A stretch of 17,332 bases of DNA from an uncultured Corynebacterium sp. (lineage in GTDB: Bacteria; Actinomycetota; Actinomycetes; Mycobacteriales; Mycobacteriaceae). A program made the translations under genes and the position numbers. The notes under the pieces were generated by a model that saw only the letters and a program-made list of their open reading frames with translations, was not told the origin of the DNA and did not search any database. Within the stretch, counting starts at the first letter, position 1; each line of letters begins with the position of its first letter. The DNA is taken from the NCBI RefSeq assembly GCF_946998835.1, contig NZ_CAMQAZ010000037.1:1-17332 (forward strand), written 5' to 3'. Below are positions 1 through 6,746 of this stretch, in pieces.

Positions 1-38
1 CACATCTAACCCCAGCGACACGCCGAGCCAGACACACT

Positions 39-54
39 TTTTGAGCCTTAACCC
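39..54 (+). repeat. 16-bp sequence repeated inverted at the other window end
   Basis: TTTTGAGCCTTAACCC here is the exact reverse complement of 17263-17278. It lies about 28 bases beyond the tRNA-Ser terminator. Confidence 0.7.
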
Positions 55-82
55 AAATTCCCTTACCAGCGCATATAACACG

Positions 83-110
83 AAAACCCTCGGCGTGAAC
101 CGAGGGTTTT
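83..110 (-). terminator. Intrinsic terminator of tRNA-Ser
   Basis: A perfect 11-bp stem (AAAACCCTCGG at 83-93 with CCGAGGGTTTT at 100-110) encloses a 6-nt loop. It lies 8 bases beyond the 3' end of the minus-strand tRNA-Ser. Read on the minus strand it is GC-rich and ends in TTTT, as expected of a Rho-independent terminator. The symmetric A/T tails mean it could also act on the other strand. Confidence 0.85.
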
Positions 111-117
111 CAATCTG

Positions 118-203
118 CGGAGGATGTGGGATTTGAACCCACGAGGGATGTGACTCCCGCACGCGTTCCAGGCGTGTGACATAGGCCGCTAGTCGAATCC
201 TCC
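118..203 (-). tRNA. tRNA-Ser(GGA)
   Basis: On the minus strand, GGAGGAT (203-197) pairs with ATCCTCC (125-119), followed by discriminator G at 118. The anticodon stem CACGC/GCGTG encloses the loop CTGGAAC, giving anticodon GGA (reads UCC and UCU). A long variable arm (class II) and a GTTCAAATCC T-loop are present, and the 86-nt length fits tRNA-Ser. No CCA is encoded (CAG follows the discriminator). It is a single gene with its own promoter upstream and a terminator downstream. Confidence 0.95.
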
Positions 204-214
204 AACGTCGTTAA

Positions 215-243
215 AGACTACCCAACAAACCCGATTTTCCCAA
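215..243 (-). promoter_or_regulatory. Predicted promoter of tRNA-Ser
   Basis: On the minus strand, TTGGGA (243-238) and TAGTCT (220-215) are separated by exactly 17 bp. This would start transcription about 5 bases before the tRNA 5' end at 203. The spacing and both boxes fit an actinobacterial SigA promoter. This is inferred from pattern only. Confidence 0.5.
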
Positions 244-378
244 AACACACCTTCGACCAGGGGAAATGTCAATATCAAACAGCGCACTAGTCATACCCTA
301 GGCAGCCATCGACAACTGCCAACGCCTGGGAGTAGGAGACGACAACCGACCGCCACTTCGCTTCACGACGGCCACCCC

Positions 379-401
379 ACTCCCGGAATTTTTCCGGGAG
401 T
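379..401 (-). terminator. Hairpin of two inverted motif-A copies on the csoR stop codon
   Basis: ACTCCCGGAA (379-388) and TTCCGGGAGT (392-401) form a perfect 10-bp inverted repeat with a 3-nt loop. The distal base belongs to the csoR TAA stop (403-401). It is the last structure of the copper operon, so a terminating or RNA-stabilising role is reasonable. No T-run follows it on the minus strand (GGGGTGGCC follows), so it is not a classic intrinsic terminator. Each arm is one copy of the dispersed motif A, which is the more striking fact. Confidence 0.5.
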
Positions 402-748
402 TACTTAGCCAGTCGAGCAATCGCCGCCGACGCCTCCTCCAGCTTGGCATCCAACTCCTCCTGGCCGCCCTCAGCCGCATGCACCACACAGTGATGAAGA
501 TGAGCATCCAGAAGAGTCAACGCCAACGACTTCAACGCCGAATTCACCGCCGAAATCTGGGTCAAAACATCGATACAGTACTCTTCGTTCTCAATCATCC
601 GACCAATGCCACGGACCTGCCCCTCAATGCGGCGGACACGGGACTCATAGCGCCGCTTCTCCGCGAGATAACCGGGATCGGTGGTGTCATGGCAGCAAGA
701 ATCGTCGTCAAGCGAATGCGACTGAGACGAACAACAGGACTCACTCAT
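401..748 (-). CDS. csoR: Copper-sensing repressor CsoR
   Basis: A 115-aa all-helical repressor of the CsoR/RcnR (DUF156) family. When Cu(I) binds, it leaves its operator and lets the copper genes be transcribed. The Cu(I) ligand pattern Cys-x24-His-x3-Cys is intact: C58, H83, C87, matching C36/H61/C65 of the M. tuberculosis protein. The helix RVRRIEGQVRGIGRMI (37-52) is the typical DNA-contact and dimer region. The ATG overlaps the copA stop by 8 bases, with GGAG 8-9 bases before it inside the copA end, so translation is coupled. The likely target is the operator at 3191-3211, giving autoregulation. An odd feature is an extra N-terminal segment with CC at 5-6, CC at 18-19 and two His. It ends in the motif-A hairpin. 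Identification is firm. Confidence 0.93.
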   Translation of the reverse strand: MSESCCSSQSHSLDDDSCCHDTTDPGYLAEKRRYESRVRRIEGQVRGIGRMIENEEYCIDVLTQISAVNSALKSLALTLLDAHLHHCVVHAAEGGQEELDAKLEEASAAIARLAK

Positions 749-2951
749 GAGCTACTCCTTTTTGATTAGCTGGTTGACTCGGAGAAAAACCGCGCAGACG
801 CAGACTATTGCCGACCACAAAAACCGACGAAAACGCCATCGCAGCGCCAGCCAACATCGGATTCAACAACCCCAGCGCGGCGACAGGAATTGCCAAAACG
901 TTATAGAAAAAAGCCCAAAAAAGATTCGAACGAATCGTGCGGAGCGTCCGGCGCGACAACCGCAGCGCATCCGCGGCCGCCAACAGGTCACCGCGCACCA
1001 GCGTGATATCCGCGGCCTCCATCGCCACATCGGTGCCCGTGCCCATCGCCATGCCCAAATCCGCCTGCGCAAGAGCCGCAGCATCATTAATGCCATCGCC
1101 GACCATCGCCACACACGCGCCGCCAGCCTGCAACTTCTCAATCGTCGCGACCTTATCCTCCGGCATCACTCCCGAAATCACATCCTCGCGAGCAATACCG
1201 ACCTCATCCGCAACGCGAAACGCAGGGCCCGCGGCGTCGCCGGTCAGCAAAATCGGCCGCACCCCCCACTCCCGGAATTTCGCGACCGCAGCCGCCGACG
1301 TCGGCTTCACAGAATCCGACACCTCCAACGTGCCCAGGAGCTCGCCGTCGCGGCGCACCGCAACCACCGTCCCCCCACTCCCGGAATTTTCCCCGGAGCG
1401 GCCGACCTCGATGAGGTGGCCGTCCACGGTGCCCTCCACCCCCACTCCCGGAATATCCCTGAAATCAGAAACCGGGAGTAGGGAATCCGAATCTGCCGCA
1501 CGCACAATCGCCTGCGCAATCGGGTGGTGCGACGCTGCCTCCACCGAAGCCGCAAGCGGCAACAAATCTTCGGGAGTGGGAAGGGCCTCCGTCACCTCCA
1601 TCACACCCGTAGTCACCGTGCCAGTCTTATCCAGCACAACCGTGTCCACCTTCCGCGCCGACTCCAGCACCTCCGGGCCGCGCAGCAACACACCCGCCTT
1701 GGCACCTTCACTCGTGCCGACCAGGAGCGCTGTGGGCGTCGCTAAGCCAAGCGCGCACGGGCACGCGACGATGAGCACGGCGACGGCGGCCGTCACCGCC
1801 TCACTCGCGCCGTGCCCCGTGAGCAACCATGCGACGAGCGTGACCGCGGCGATCGCGATGACAGCGGGCACGAACACTCCCGAAACCCGATCCGCTAGCC
1901 GCTGCACCGGTGCCTTGCCCGTCTGCGCCGCCTCGACCATCGCCGCCATCTGCGCCAACTGCGTCTCCGAGCCCACGCGCGTCGCCCGCACGAGCAACCG
2001 CCCAGACGTATTGATCGTCGCTCCCGTGACTTCGTCGCCAGGGCCGACCTCGACAGGCATCGGCTCGCCGGTCAGCATGGACGCATCCACCGCCGACGCA
2101 CCTTCCACGACAACGCCGTCTGTCGCGATCTTCTCACCAGGCCTAACGACGAACACCACTCCCGGGCGGAGCTGTTCCACGGGCAGCCGCTTCTCCACTC
2201 CCGAACTTTCGAGAACGGAGACCTCCTTTGCGCCGAGCTTCATCAACTCCCGGAGCGCCTGACCGGCATTGCGCTTAGAACGCTTCTCGAAATAACGACC
2301 GAGCAGCACAAACATGATGATGCCGGCCATCGCCTCGAGGTAGATGTTCATATCAGCATCGCCGGGAGTGACCGCGAAGTGAAACTCGTGCTTAAGCCCC
2401 GGCAGCCCGGCGCGCCCGAAGAACAACGCCCAGACACTCCAGAGGAACGAGGCGGTCGTACCCATGGTGATTAGCGTGTCCATGGTGACTTCACCATGAC
2501 GCAGGTTCTTCAGCGTCGCGCGATGGAACGGCCAGCCGGCCCACACAAAGACCGGCGCCGAGAGCGTGAGGCACAGCCACTGCCAATTAGTGAATTGGAG
2601 GGCAGGGATCATCGACATCGCGATGACGGGAACCGTGAGGATGACAGCGCCGACGACGCGATTGCGCAGGTCCTGCAGCTCCCGGTCTTTTTCTTCGGGA
2701 GCAGCTCCCGGTTCCTCTGCGGTCTCTTCCCTCGGAAGCTCAGCGGTGTAACCCGCCGCCACGATCGTGTCGATGAGTTGCTGCGGGTTGATGTCCGCCG
2801 GCGCCTCCACATGCGCCTTTTCGGTCGCATAATTCACGCTCGCATTAACGCCATCAAGTTTATTCAGCTTGCGTTGAATACGGTTGGCACACGACGCACA
2901 CGTCATCCCGCCGACGGGGATATCAAGAGTGAGAAGTTGCTGCTCGGACAT
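741..2951 (-). CDS. copA: Copper-exporting P1B-type ATPase (CopA/CtpV-like)
   Basis: A 736-aa ATP-driven Cu(I) efflux pump of the cytoplasmic membrane. It has one N-terminal HMA domain with GMTCASC (C18, C21), then paired helices near 98-140 and 155-180. The actuator domain carries TGE at 294-296. The transmembrane metal site is CPC (397-399). Also present are the phosphorylation motif DKTGT (D441), the nucleotide-domain HP motif within ASHHP (473-477), and GDGIND (618-623). The last helix carries MAFSSVFVVGNSLRLR, typical of Cu(I) pumps. Length is normal for one-HMA CopA. The start is ATG at 2951 with AGGA about 6-9 bases upstream, 21 bases after the copZ stop. Three copies of motif A lie inside it, read in three different frames (ENSGSGG, DIPGVGVEG, KFREWG). 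Copper rather than silver specificity is inferred from CPC and the CsoR context. Confidence 0.95.
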   Translation of the reverse strand: MSEQQLLTLDIPVGGMTCASCANRIQRKLNKLDGVNASVNYATEKAHVEAPADINPQQLIDTIVAAGYTAELPREETAEEPGAAPEEKDRELQDLRNRVVGAVILTVPVIAMSMIPALQFTNWQWLCLTLSAPVFVWAGWPFHRATLKNLRHGEVTMDTLITMGTTASFLWSVWALFFGRAGLPGLKHEFHFAVTPGDADMNIYLEAMAGIIMFVLLGRYFEKRSKRNAGQALRELMKLGAKEVSVLESSGVEKRLPVEQLRPGVVFVVRPGEKIATDGVVVEGASAVDASMLTGEPMPVEVGPGDEVTGATINTSGRLLVRATRVGSETQLAQMAAMVEAAQTGKAPVQRLADRVSGVFVPAVIAIAAVTLVAWLLTGHGASEAVTAAVAVLIVACPCALGLATPTALLVGTSEGAKAGVLLRGPEVLESARKVDTVVLDKTGTVTTGVMEVTEALPTPEDLLPLAASVEAASHHPIAQAIVRAADSDSLLPVSDFRDIPGVGVEGTVDGHLIEVGRSGENSGSGGTVVAVRRDGELLGTLEVSDSVKPTSAAAVAKFREWGVRPILLTGDAAGPAFRVADEVGIAREDVISGVMPEDKVATIEKLQAGGACVAMVGDGINDAAALAQADLGMAMGTGTDVAMEAADITLVRGDLLAAADALRLSRRTLRTIRSNLFWAFFYNVLAIPVAALGLLNPMLAGAAMAFSSVFVVGNSLRLRGFSPSQPANQKGVAHE

Positions 2952-2972
2952 CTACTTTCCTGTTCGGGGGGA

Positions 2973-3182
2973 TTAGTTTGCGACTGCCTTGTAGCCAGCT
3001 TCGTCCACTGCTGCGATTACGGCAGCGGTGTCGATGTCTGCCTCCGAAGTCACGGAGAGGAAATTCCGGGAGCGGTCAACCTGGACATCAGTGATTCCCG
3101 GGAGTTCAGAGACTTCCTCCCGCACCGATGCCTCGCAGTGCCCGCATGTCATGCCAGTAACAGTAAAAGTTTGATTAGCCAT
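2973..3182 (-). CDS. copZ: CopZ-like heavy-metal-associated copper chaperone
   Basis: A 69-aa single HMA domain with ferredoxin-like fold. The metal loop is GMTCGHC (C13, C16), and the sequence ends in DEAGYKAVAN, as usual in CopZ proteins. It would carry Cu(I) in the cytoplasm to CopA and perhaps to CsoR. I chose ATG at 3182 because the family begins just before the first strand; a longer reading from 3344 would run through the neighbouring gene and the operator. AGGGGG 13 bases upstream, within the operator, is a distant Shine-Dalgarno candidate. It is the first gene of the copZ-copA-csoR operon. Two partial motif-A copies fall in it (around 3065 and 3096). Confidence 0.9.
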   Translation of the reverse strand: MANQTFTVTGMTCGHCEASVREEVSELPGITDVQVDRSRNFLSVTSEADIDTAAVIAAVDEAGYKAVAN

Positions 3183-3190
3183 ACCCCGAC

Positions 3191-3211
3191 ATATACCCCC
3201 TATGGGTATAT
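3191..3211 (-). promoter_or_regulatory. CsoR operator and copper-operon promoter
   Basis: ATATACCC (3191-3198) and GGGTATAT (3204-3211) are a perfect 8-bp inverted repeat around CCTAT. This is the classic CsoR type-2 layout, with A/T flanks around C/G tracts (TACCCnnnnnGGGTA). It lies 8 bases before the copZ ATG. TACATA just upstream on the minus strand (3218-3213) may be the -10 box, so a bound repressor would cover the transcription start. The promoter must extend into the 3' end of the DUF222/HNH gene, because the gap is only 37 bp. Confidence 0.85.
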
Positions 3212-3219
3212 ATGTAAAG

Positions 3220-4398
3220 CTATTCGCGCTGACGGTAGCCCGAGTAGGCCCGCCCCGCGAGAGCTGTCGGGAAGGCAAGGTTGAATTCGGGCGGCGCATG
3301 CGGAGACGGAGGGCGACGGTAGACCGCGCCGGAGCCGTCGTCACGCTCGAGGTGTCCGTTGAGCCCCTGCCTGTCGTCGTCGTTGGCGGCGTTGTGTTCT
3401 TTGCAGGTCATGACCATGTTTTCCATGGTCGTGGCGCCTCCGTTTTTCCTGGCGACCAGGTGGTGGGCCTGCCCAGCGTGGGCGGGGCGCGGGCACCCGG
3501 GCCAGGCGCAGATGGGGTTGTCGAGGATCATCGCAATGCGCTGCTCCTCCGTCGCCAGGCGCGGGTTGTGCATCGGGAGTAGGTCGGTCGGGGTGTTGTG
3601 CTCGTCGTAGACCAGCACCCAGCCGGTGTCTGCGAGCAGCGCCTCGACGAATTGTCCGGGAGTGAGGACGGACCCGTTGGAGGTCGCCGCAAACCGCGGG
3701 CTGTACTCCACGATGTCCTGCGCGGTTACGATGAGCGCGGGCTGGTAACGGAGCTTGTCGACGTCGTCAAGCGGCCCCTCCGACCCGTGCGCCAGGCGTT
3801 CTGTCAGCGCTTGACCGACGCACCGATCCCGGGTGTAGTCCTCGTGTGCTTTGGCGATTTCGGCTGCGCGCACGGTCAGCGGCGCGACCAGGTCGTCAAT
3901 CATGTTCGCCGGCCCGGTGACCTGCAGGTGCTTCATCCCACGGATGTCCGGATTCCGGGAGACGTGGGCGCGCAGGTGCTGCGGCGGCTCGTCGGTGCGG
4001 TTGAGCTCCTTGACCTTGGTGCGCATGTAGGTGTCGAGGCCCTCGAAGTCGTAGGCTGCGGCGGCGCGGGTGAAGTCCAGGCGGTAGTACTCCCGGATTT
4101 CGACGTTGTTGAGCTGCCCGGAGCGCTTGTCGATCTGCATGACCGTGTCCAGCGACAGCTTCAGCTCCCGGGCAATCGCCACGGCTTTGTCGCGGGATTC
4201 GACGTCCACATCACCCTCGACGGTGCCGAACAGCCGCTCGGCGCAGCGCAGCAGGCGCTTGAGCCGGAAGGGGTCGAAGCCGATGCTGGCTGCCAACTCC
4301 CGGTGTCCGGTGGATTTTTCCGGGAGTGCGGCGCGCAGGTCGGCGAGCACGTCAATACCCCGTGTCGCCAGCGCGCTGAGCAGTCCCAATGTCGTCAT
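3220..4398 (-). CDS. DUF222 / HNH endonuclease domain protein
   Basis: A 392-aa member of the actinobacterial DUF222-HNH family, often multi-copy in this group and of unproven biological role. The helical N-terminal part (about 15-230) is the DUF222 region. The C-terminal HNH nuclease fold is complete: CAWPGC (C297, C302), AHH (H312-H313), N327, and C332-x2-H335, so a Zn-stabilised metal-dependent nuclease is expected. ATG at 4398 has no Shine-Dalgarno, but TAGCCT ends 7 bases before it, suggesting a leaderless mRNA. The last codons are 37 bp from the copZ start. The gene is dense in motif-A copies (3655, 3954, 4090, 4319 plus near-matches), giving peptides such as LTPGQF and HVSRNP. Restriction, homing or domesticated-element roles are all possible. 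Confidence 0.85.
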   Translation of the reverse strand: MTTLGLLSALATRGIDVLADLRAALPEKSTGHRELAASIGFDPFRLKRLLRCAERLFGTVEGDVDVESRDKAVAIARELKLSLDTVMQIDKRSGQLNNVEIREYYRLDFTRAAAAYDFEGLDTYMRTKVKELNRTDEPPQHLRAHVSRNPDIRGMKHLQVTGPANMIDDLVAPLTVRAAEIAKAHEDYTRDRCVGQALTERLAHGSEGPLDDVDKLRYQPALIVTAQDIVEYSPRFAATSNGSVLTPGQFVEALLADTGWVLVYDEHNTPTDLLPMHNPRLATEEQRIAMILDNPICAWPGCPRPAHAGQAHHLVARKNGGATTMENMVMTCKEHNAANDDDRQGLNGHLERDDGSGAVYRRPPSPHAPPEFNLAFPTALAGRAYSGYRQRE

Positions 4399-4405
4399 GG
4401 GGCTA

Positions 4406-4411
4406 AGGCTA
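4406..4411 (-). promoter_or_regulatory. -10 box for a leaderless DUF222/HNH transcript
   Basis: TAGCCT on the minus strand is 7 bases before the ATG at 4398, the spacing expected if the RNA starts at the start codon. A full motif-A copy (TCCGGGAG at 4415-4422) touches its upstream side. Confidence 0.4.
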
Positions 4412-4460
4412 GTTTCCGGGAGTGGGTTGCTTCAATCGCTTTTTGGCGTTATCCACAGCC

Positions 4461-4503
4461 CGTCGTAAAGCATGCACAATCTGCACAAACGGGCTTGACG
4501 ACG
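4461..4503. repeat. Inverted pair of motif B between amn and the HNH gene
   Basis: CGTCGTAAAGC (4461-4471) and GCTTGACGACG (4493-4503) are inverted copies of motif B with one mismatch across the stem and a 21-nt loop. They lie within 60 bases of the amn stop (4520-4522). ACTCCCAAAAG, a decayed motif A, follows directly at 4505. The 121-bp gap also holds TTATCCACA (4449-4457), identical to the consensus DnaA box. Confidence 0.55.
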
Positions 4504-4519
4504 CACTCCCAAAAGTGCC

Positions 4520-6040
4520 CTACCGGAACGCAACCTCCCCCACCGGCCGGCGTAACTTCCGGGAGTGGAGAGTGTCGGGAGCGGCGGCCATGTCCTCGCA
4601 CGCGCGCACGGCGGCCATGAGGTGCTCTTCCTTGGAGGACTGGTAGAACTCGCGGGCGGATTTCGGGAGTTTGGGTTTGTCGTGCAGCGGCATGTCGGAG
4701 ACGCTGAGCAGCGCGCCATAGGGCACGCGGAAGCGGTAGCCGTTGGCGGCGATGGTGGCAGATTCCATTTCGACGCCGATGGCGGTGGATTTCTGCAGCT
4801 CCCGGTAGAGGTCGGCCTGGGAGCGCCACTCCCAGTTGCGGTCGGAGGTCGACAGTACGGTGCCGGTGCGTAGGCGCTTTTTCAGTTCGTCGCCGGTGAG
4901 TCCGGAGACGCGGGCGAGTGCATTGGTGACGGCGAGCTGAATTTCCGCAATCGGCGGGATGGGTTTTTCCAGGGGCACGTAGTTGTCGAGGACTCCGTCG
5001 GAGCGGTCGTAGCCGTTGGCGAGAATCATGTCGCCGATGCGCATCCGGCCGTCGAGGCCGGCGCAGTGTCCGACCATCATCCAGCAGTGGGGGCGCGTGA
5101 CGGCGAGACAGTCGGTGATGGTCTTGGCGTTGGAGGGGCCGACGCCGATGTCGATGATGGTGATGCCGCATTTGTCGTCGCGAAGCAGGTGGTACGCCGG
5201 CATCTGCGAGGCGTGCGCGTGCTGACGGCAAATTCCGGGAGTGGGGATGGCGCCGATGTCGTAGCGCTTCCCGCCCGGGCACGCCAGCGCCGTGTACCCG
5301 TGCGGATTTCCGGGAGTGAGAGTGGCGGCGTATTCGAGGAACACGTCGGTGTGCAGTTGGTAGTTGGTGAACAGCACGAAGCGCTGGATGTTTGCGGCGT
5401 GCGAGCCGGTGTAGTGTTCGAGGCGCTGGAGGGCGAGGTCGATGCGCTGGGCGGTAAAGAGGCTCAAAGGTTTGATGGGAAGGCCCAGGTAGTCGGCCTC
5501 GCCGTCGGCGATGGTGTCGTCGATGCAGGCGGAGTCGATGGGGGTGAATGTTTTCTCCACTGCCGCCAACATGCTTGCCGACGCCCCCTCCCTCCTCGCC
5601 GCTTCTTCGGCGGCCGCATCGAAACCACGGCACATCCGGAGTGGGATGGGCTGGTCGGAGACGCGCACCTCGACTTCGCCGCCGTGATTGGCGAGCAGGT
5701 CGTTGATTTGCTCGATGAGGTAGGTGCGGAACATCACCGGGCGGGTGATGGTGGTGGCATACACTCCCGGGCGGTCGACGAAGCCGTGTGACAGGGAGGG
5801 GTCGACACTCTCGACGGCGCTGCCGGCTGGGACGGTGAAGCGTAGTTCGGGGTAGTAGGCGCGCACTGGCCCACTCCCGGAATTTCCTTCGGTGGCGGCG
5901 GTGTACTGCTCGACTAGGTAGGCCATTCCCGCTCGGTGGATTTCGGTGAGCCGGTCGACGGCTGCAGCGGCATCGGTGTAGAAGTCGCCTTCGCCTTCGG
6001 TGGGCCAGAACGGGGGTGTTGCGGAGTCTCGTACCTGCAT
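4520..6040 (-). CDS. amn: AMP nucleosidase
   Basis: A 506-aa enzyme hydrolysing AMP to adenine and ribose 5-phosphate (purine salvage and adenylate control, cytoplasmic hexamer in E. coli). The N-terminal regulatory domain spans about 1-190. The C-terminal phosphorylase-like catalytic domain has HYTGSH (209-214), FVLFTNYQ (221-228), INIGVGPSN-type DIGVGPSNAKT (297-307), GHCAGL (324-329), RLRTGTV (389-395), the nucleoside-site EMESATIAANGYRFRVPYG (424-442) and the catalytic Asp in SVSDMPLH (446-453). It ends in LHSRKLR (491-497), a tail I remember also from E. coli Amn. Length is slightly above the usual 480-490. ATG at 6040 is 6 bases after TAACCT, indicating a leaderless mRNA. Four motif-A copies lie inside (4558, 5234, 5309, 5874), some matching family residues and some in loops. 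Confidence 0.94.
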   Translation of the reverse strand: MQVRDSATPPFWPTEGEGDFYTDAAAAVDRLTEIHRAGMAYLVEQYTAATEGNSGSGPVRAYYPELRFTVPAGSAVESVDPSLSHGFVDRPGVYATTITRPVMFRTYLIEQINDLLANHGGEVEVRVSDQPIPLRMCRGFDAAAEEAARREGASASMLAAVEKTFTPIDSACIDDTIADGEADYLGLPIKPLSLFTAQRIDLALQRLEHYTGSHAANIQRFVLFTNYQLHTDVFLEYAATLTPGNPHGYTALACPGGKRYDIGAIPTPGICRQHAHASQMPAYHLLRDDKCGITIIDIGVGPSNAKTITDCLAVTRPHCWMMVGHCAGLDGRMRIGDMILANGYDRSDGVLDNYVPLEKPIPPIAEIQLAVTNALARVSGLTGDELKKRLRTGTVLSTSDRNWEWRSQADLYRELQKSTAIGVEMESATIAANGYRFRVPYGALLSVSDMPLHDKPKLPKSAREFYQSSKEEHLMAAVRACEDMAAAPDTLHSRKLRRPVGEVAFR

Positions 6041-6046
6041 ATCCCA

Positions 6047-6052
6047 AGGTTA
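6047..6052 (-). promoter_or_regulatory. -10 box for leaderless amn
   Basis: TAACCT on the minus strand lies 6 bases before the amn ATG (6040), and no Shine-Dalgarno is present. This is the same arrangement as at the HNH, flavodoxin, mntH and VUT genes. Confidence 0.45.
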
Positions 6053-6147
6053 GGTGGAGAGTTTCCCGTTCGCATCCGCGCCGCGCTCATCCCACCAGAC
6101 GCACCACGCTCATCACGCCAGAGCCGGGCACGCTCACCGGACCAGGC

Positions 6148-6501
6148 TCAGTGTCGGCTCCACACTCCTTCGCGGCTGCGGCGGACTTCAAAGACCTGGT
6201 GCACGTGGTAGCCGCCGATGATGGGGATGGTGAGGAAGTGGCGGCCGTCGTCAAGCTCGTGCCAGAGGATGCGGCCGTAGCGCACGCCGTCGCGGACGTG
6301 GGCGCTGAGGTAGTCGGCGCGTTGTTGGCCGCGGAGGGTGGCGTAGAAGGCGGGGTCGACGGGGAGTTGGATGAGATTCCGGGAGTGGAAGTCGATGTCA
6401 GCTTTTTGCAGTCGGATGGCGACGGGGCGGCCGTCGACGAGGAGGTCAGCAGTGTGACGGCTGAGGCGGATGATTTGGACGTCGCTTATTGTGGTGTGCA
6501 T
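6148..6501 (-). CDS. Hypothetical protein, 117 aa
   Basis: I do not recognise a family. It is a basic, soluble protein with no membrane segment or signal peptide, made of alternating hydrophobic and charged stretches that look like a small beta-rich fold (VQIIRLS, ADLLVDGRPVAIRL, HFLTIPIIGGYHVHQVFEV). The start at 6501 is supported by AGGAG 6 bases upstream. One exact motif-A copy (6378-6385) encodes FHSRNL, and one motif-B copy (6246-6256) encodes ELDDG. It ends 107 bp before the amn start. Codon use resembles that of its neighbours, which supports its being real. Confidence 0.65.
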   Translation of the reverse strand: MHTTISDVQIIRLSRHTADLLVDGRPVAIRLQKADIDFHSRNLIQLPVDPAFYATLRGQQRADYLSAHVRDGVRYGRILWHELDDGRHFLTIPIIGGYHVHQVFEVRRSREGVWSRH

Positions 6502-6641
6502 TTGGCGCTCCTATTCGCTCTTCCCCGCAGGCGGTCTGTGGGGCTGATCTTCCTTTGGGGCACCGGGTCCGCGAATCGGGCGGTTGCCTATCGACGCTGT
6601 CAAAGGCCATTTCTCGTCGATATCTTGTGATCGTGTCGCCC

Positions 6642-6671
6642 ACCCTAACACCAACTAGACAGCTTTGTCTA
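6642..6671 (-). promoter_or_regulatory. Predicted promoter with palindromic operator
   Basis: On the minus strand, TAGACA (6671-6666) and TAGGGT (6647-6642) are 18 bp apart, with TG before the -10. The -35 box is one arm of the perfect palindrome TAGACAGCTTTGTCTA (6656-6671), so a dimeric repressor could block it. The transcript would run about 130 bases to the 117-aa gene at 6501. The 245-bp gap around it otherwise holds only a motif-B copy (6685-6695) and a decayed motif A (6711-6719). Confidence 0.35.
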
Positions 6672-6746
6672 CCATCTCCCGCACGCTTTACGACGAAGCC
6701 CCCACCTTCCACTCCCGAAAGTTACCGCCTTCACCCCGTCCGCTGG

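Noticed and set aside
298..507. Open frame of 69 codons on the minus strand after csoR
   Set aside because: It is Arg/Trp-rich, overlaps csoR in another frame and contains the motif-A hairpin; no ribosome site or family resemblance.
3183..3344. N-terminal extension of the copper chaperone to 3344
   Set aside because: It would run through the CsoR operator and the end of the HNH gene and add a segment unlike any HMA protein; ATG at 3182 fits the family.
4449..4503. Replication origin
   Set aside because: Only one DnaA box, no A/T-rich unwinding region and no origin-linked genes nearby.
4449..6047. 532-codon minus-strand frame over amn
   Set aside because: It has His/Arg/Pro-rich shadow composition in the other frame of the well-matched AMP nucleosidase.
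6446..6712. 88-codon minus-strand frame between the hypothetical gene and mntH
   Set aside because: It overlaps the predicted promoter and the 117-aa gene, and has no ribosome site or recognisable features.
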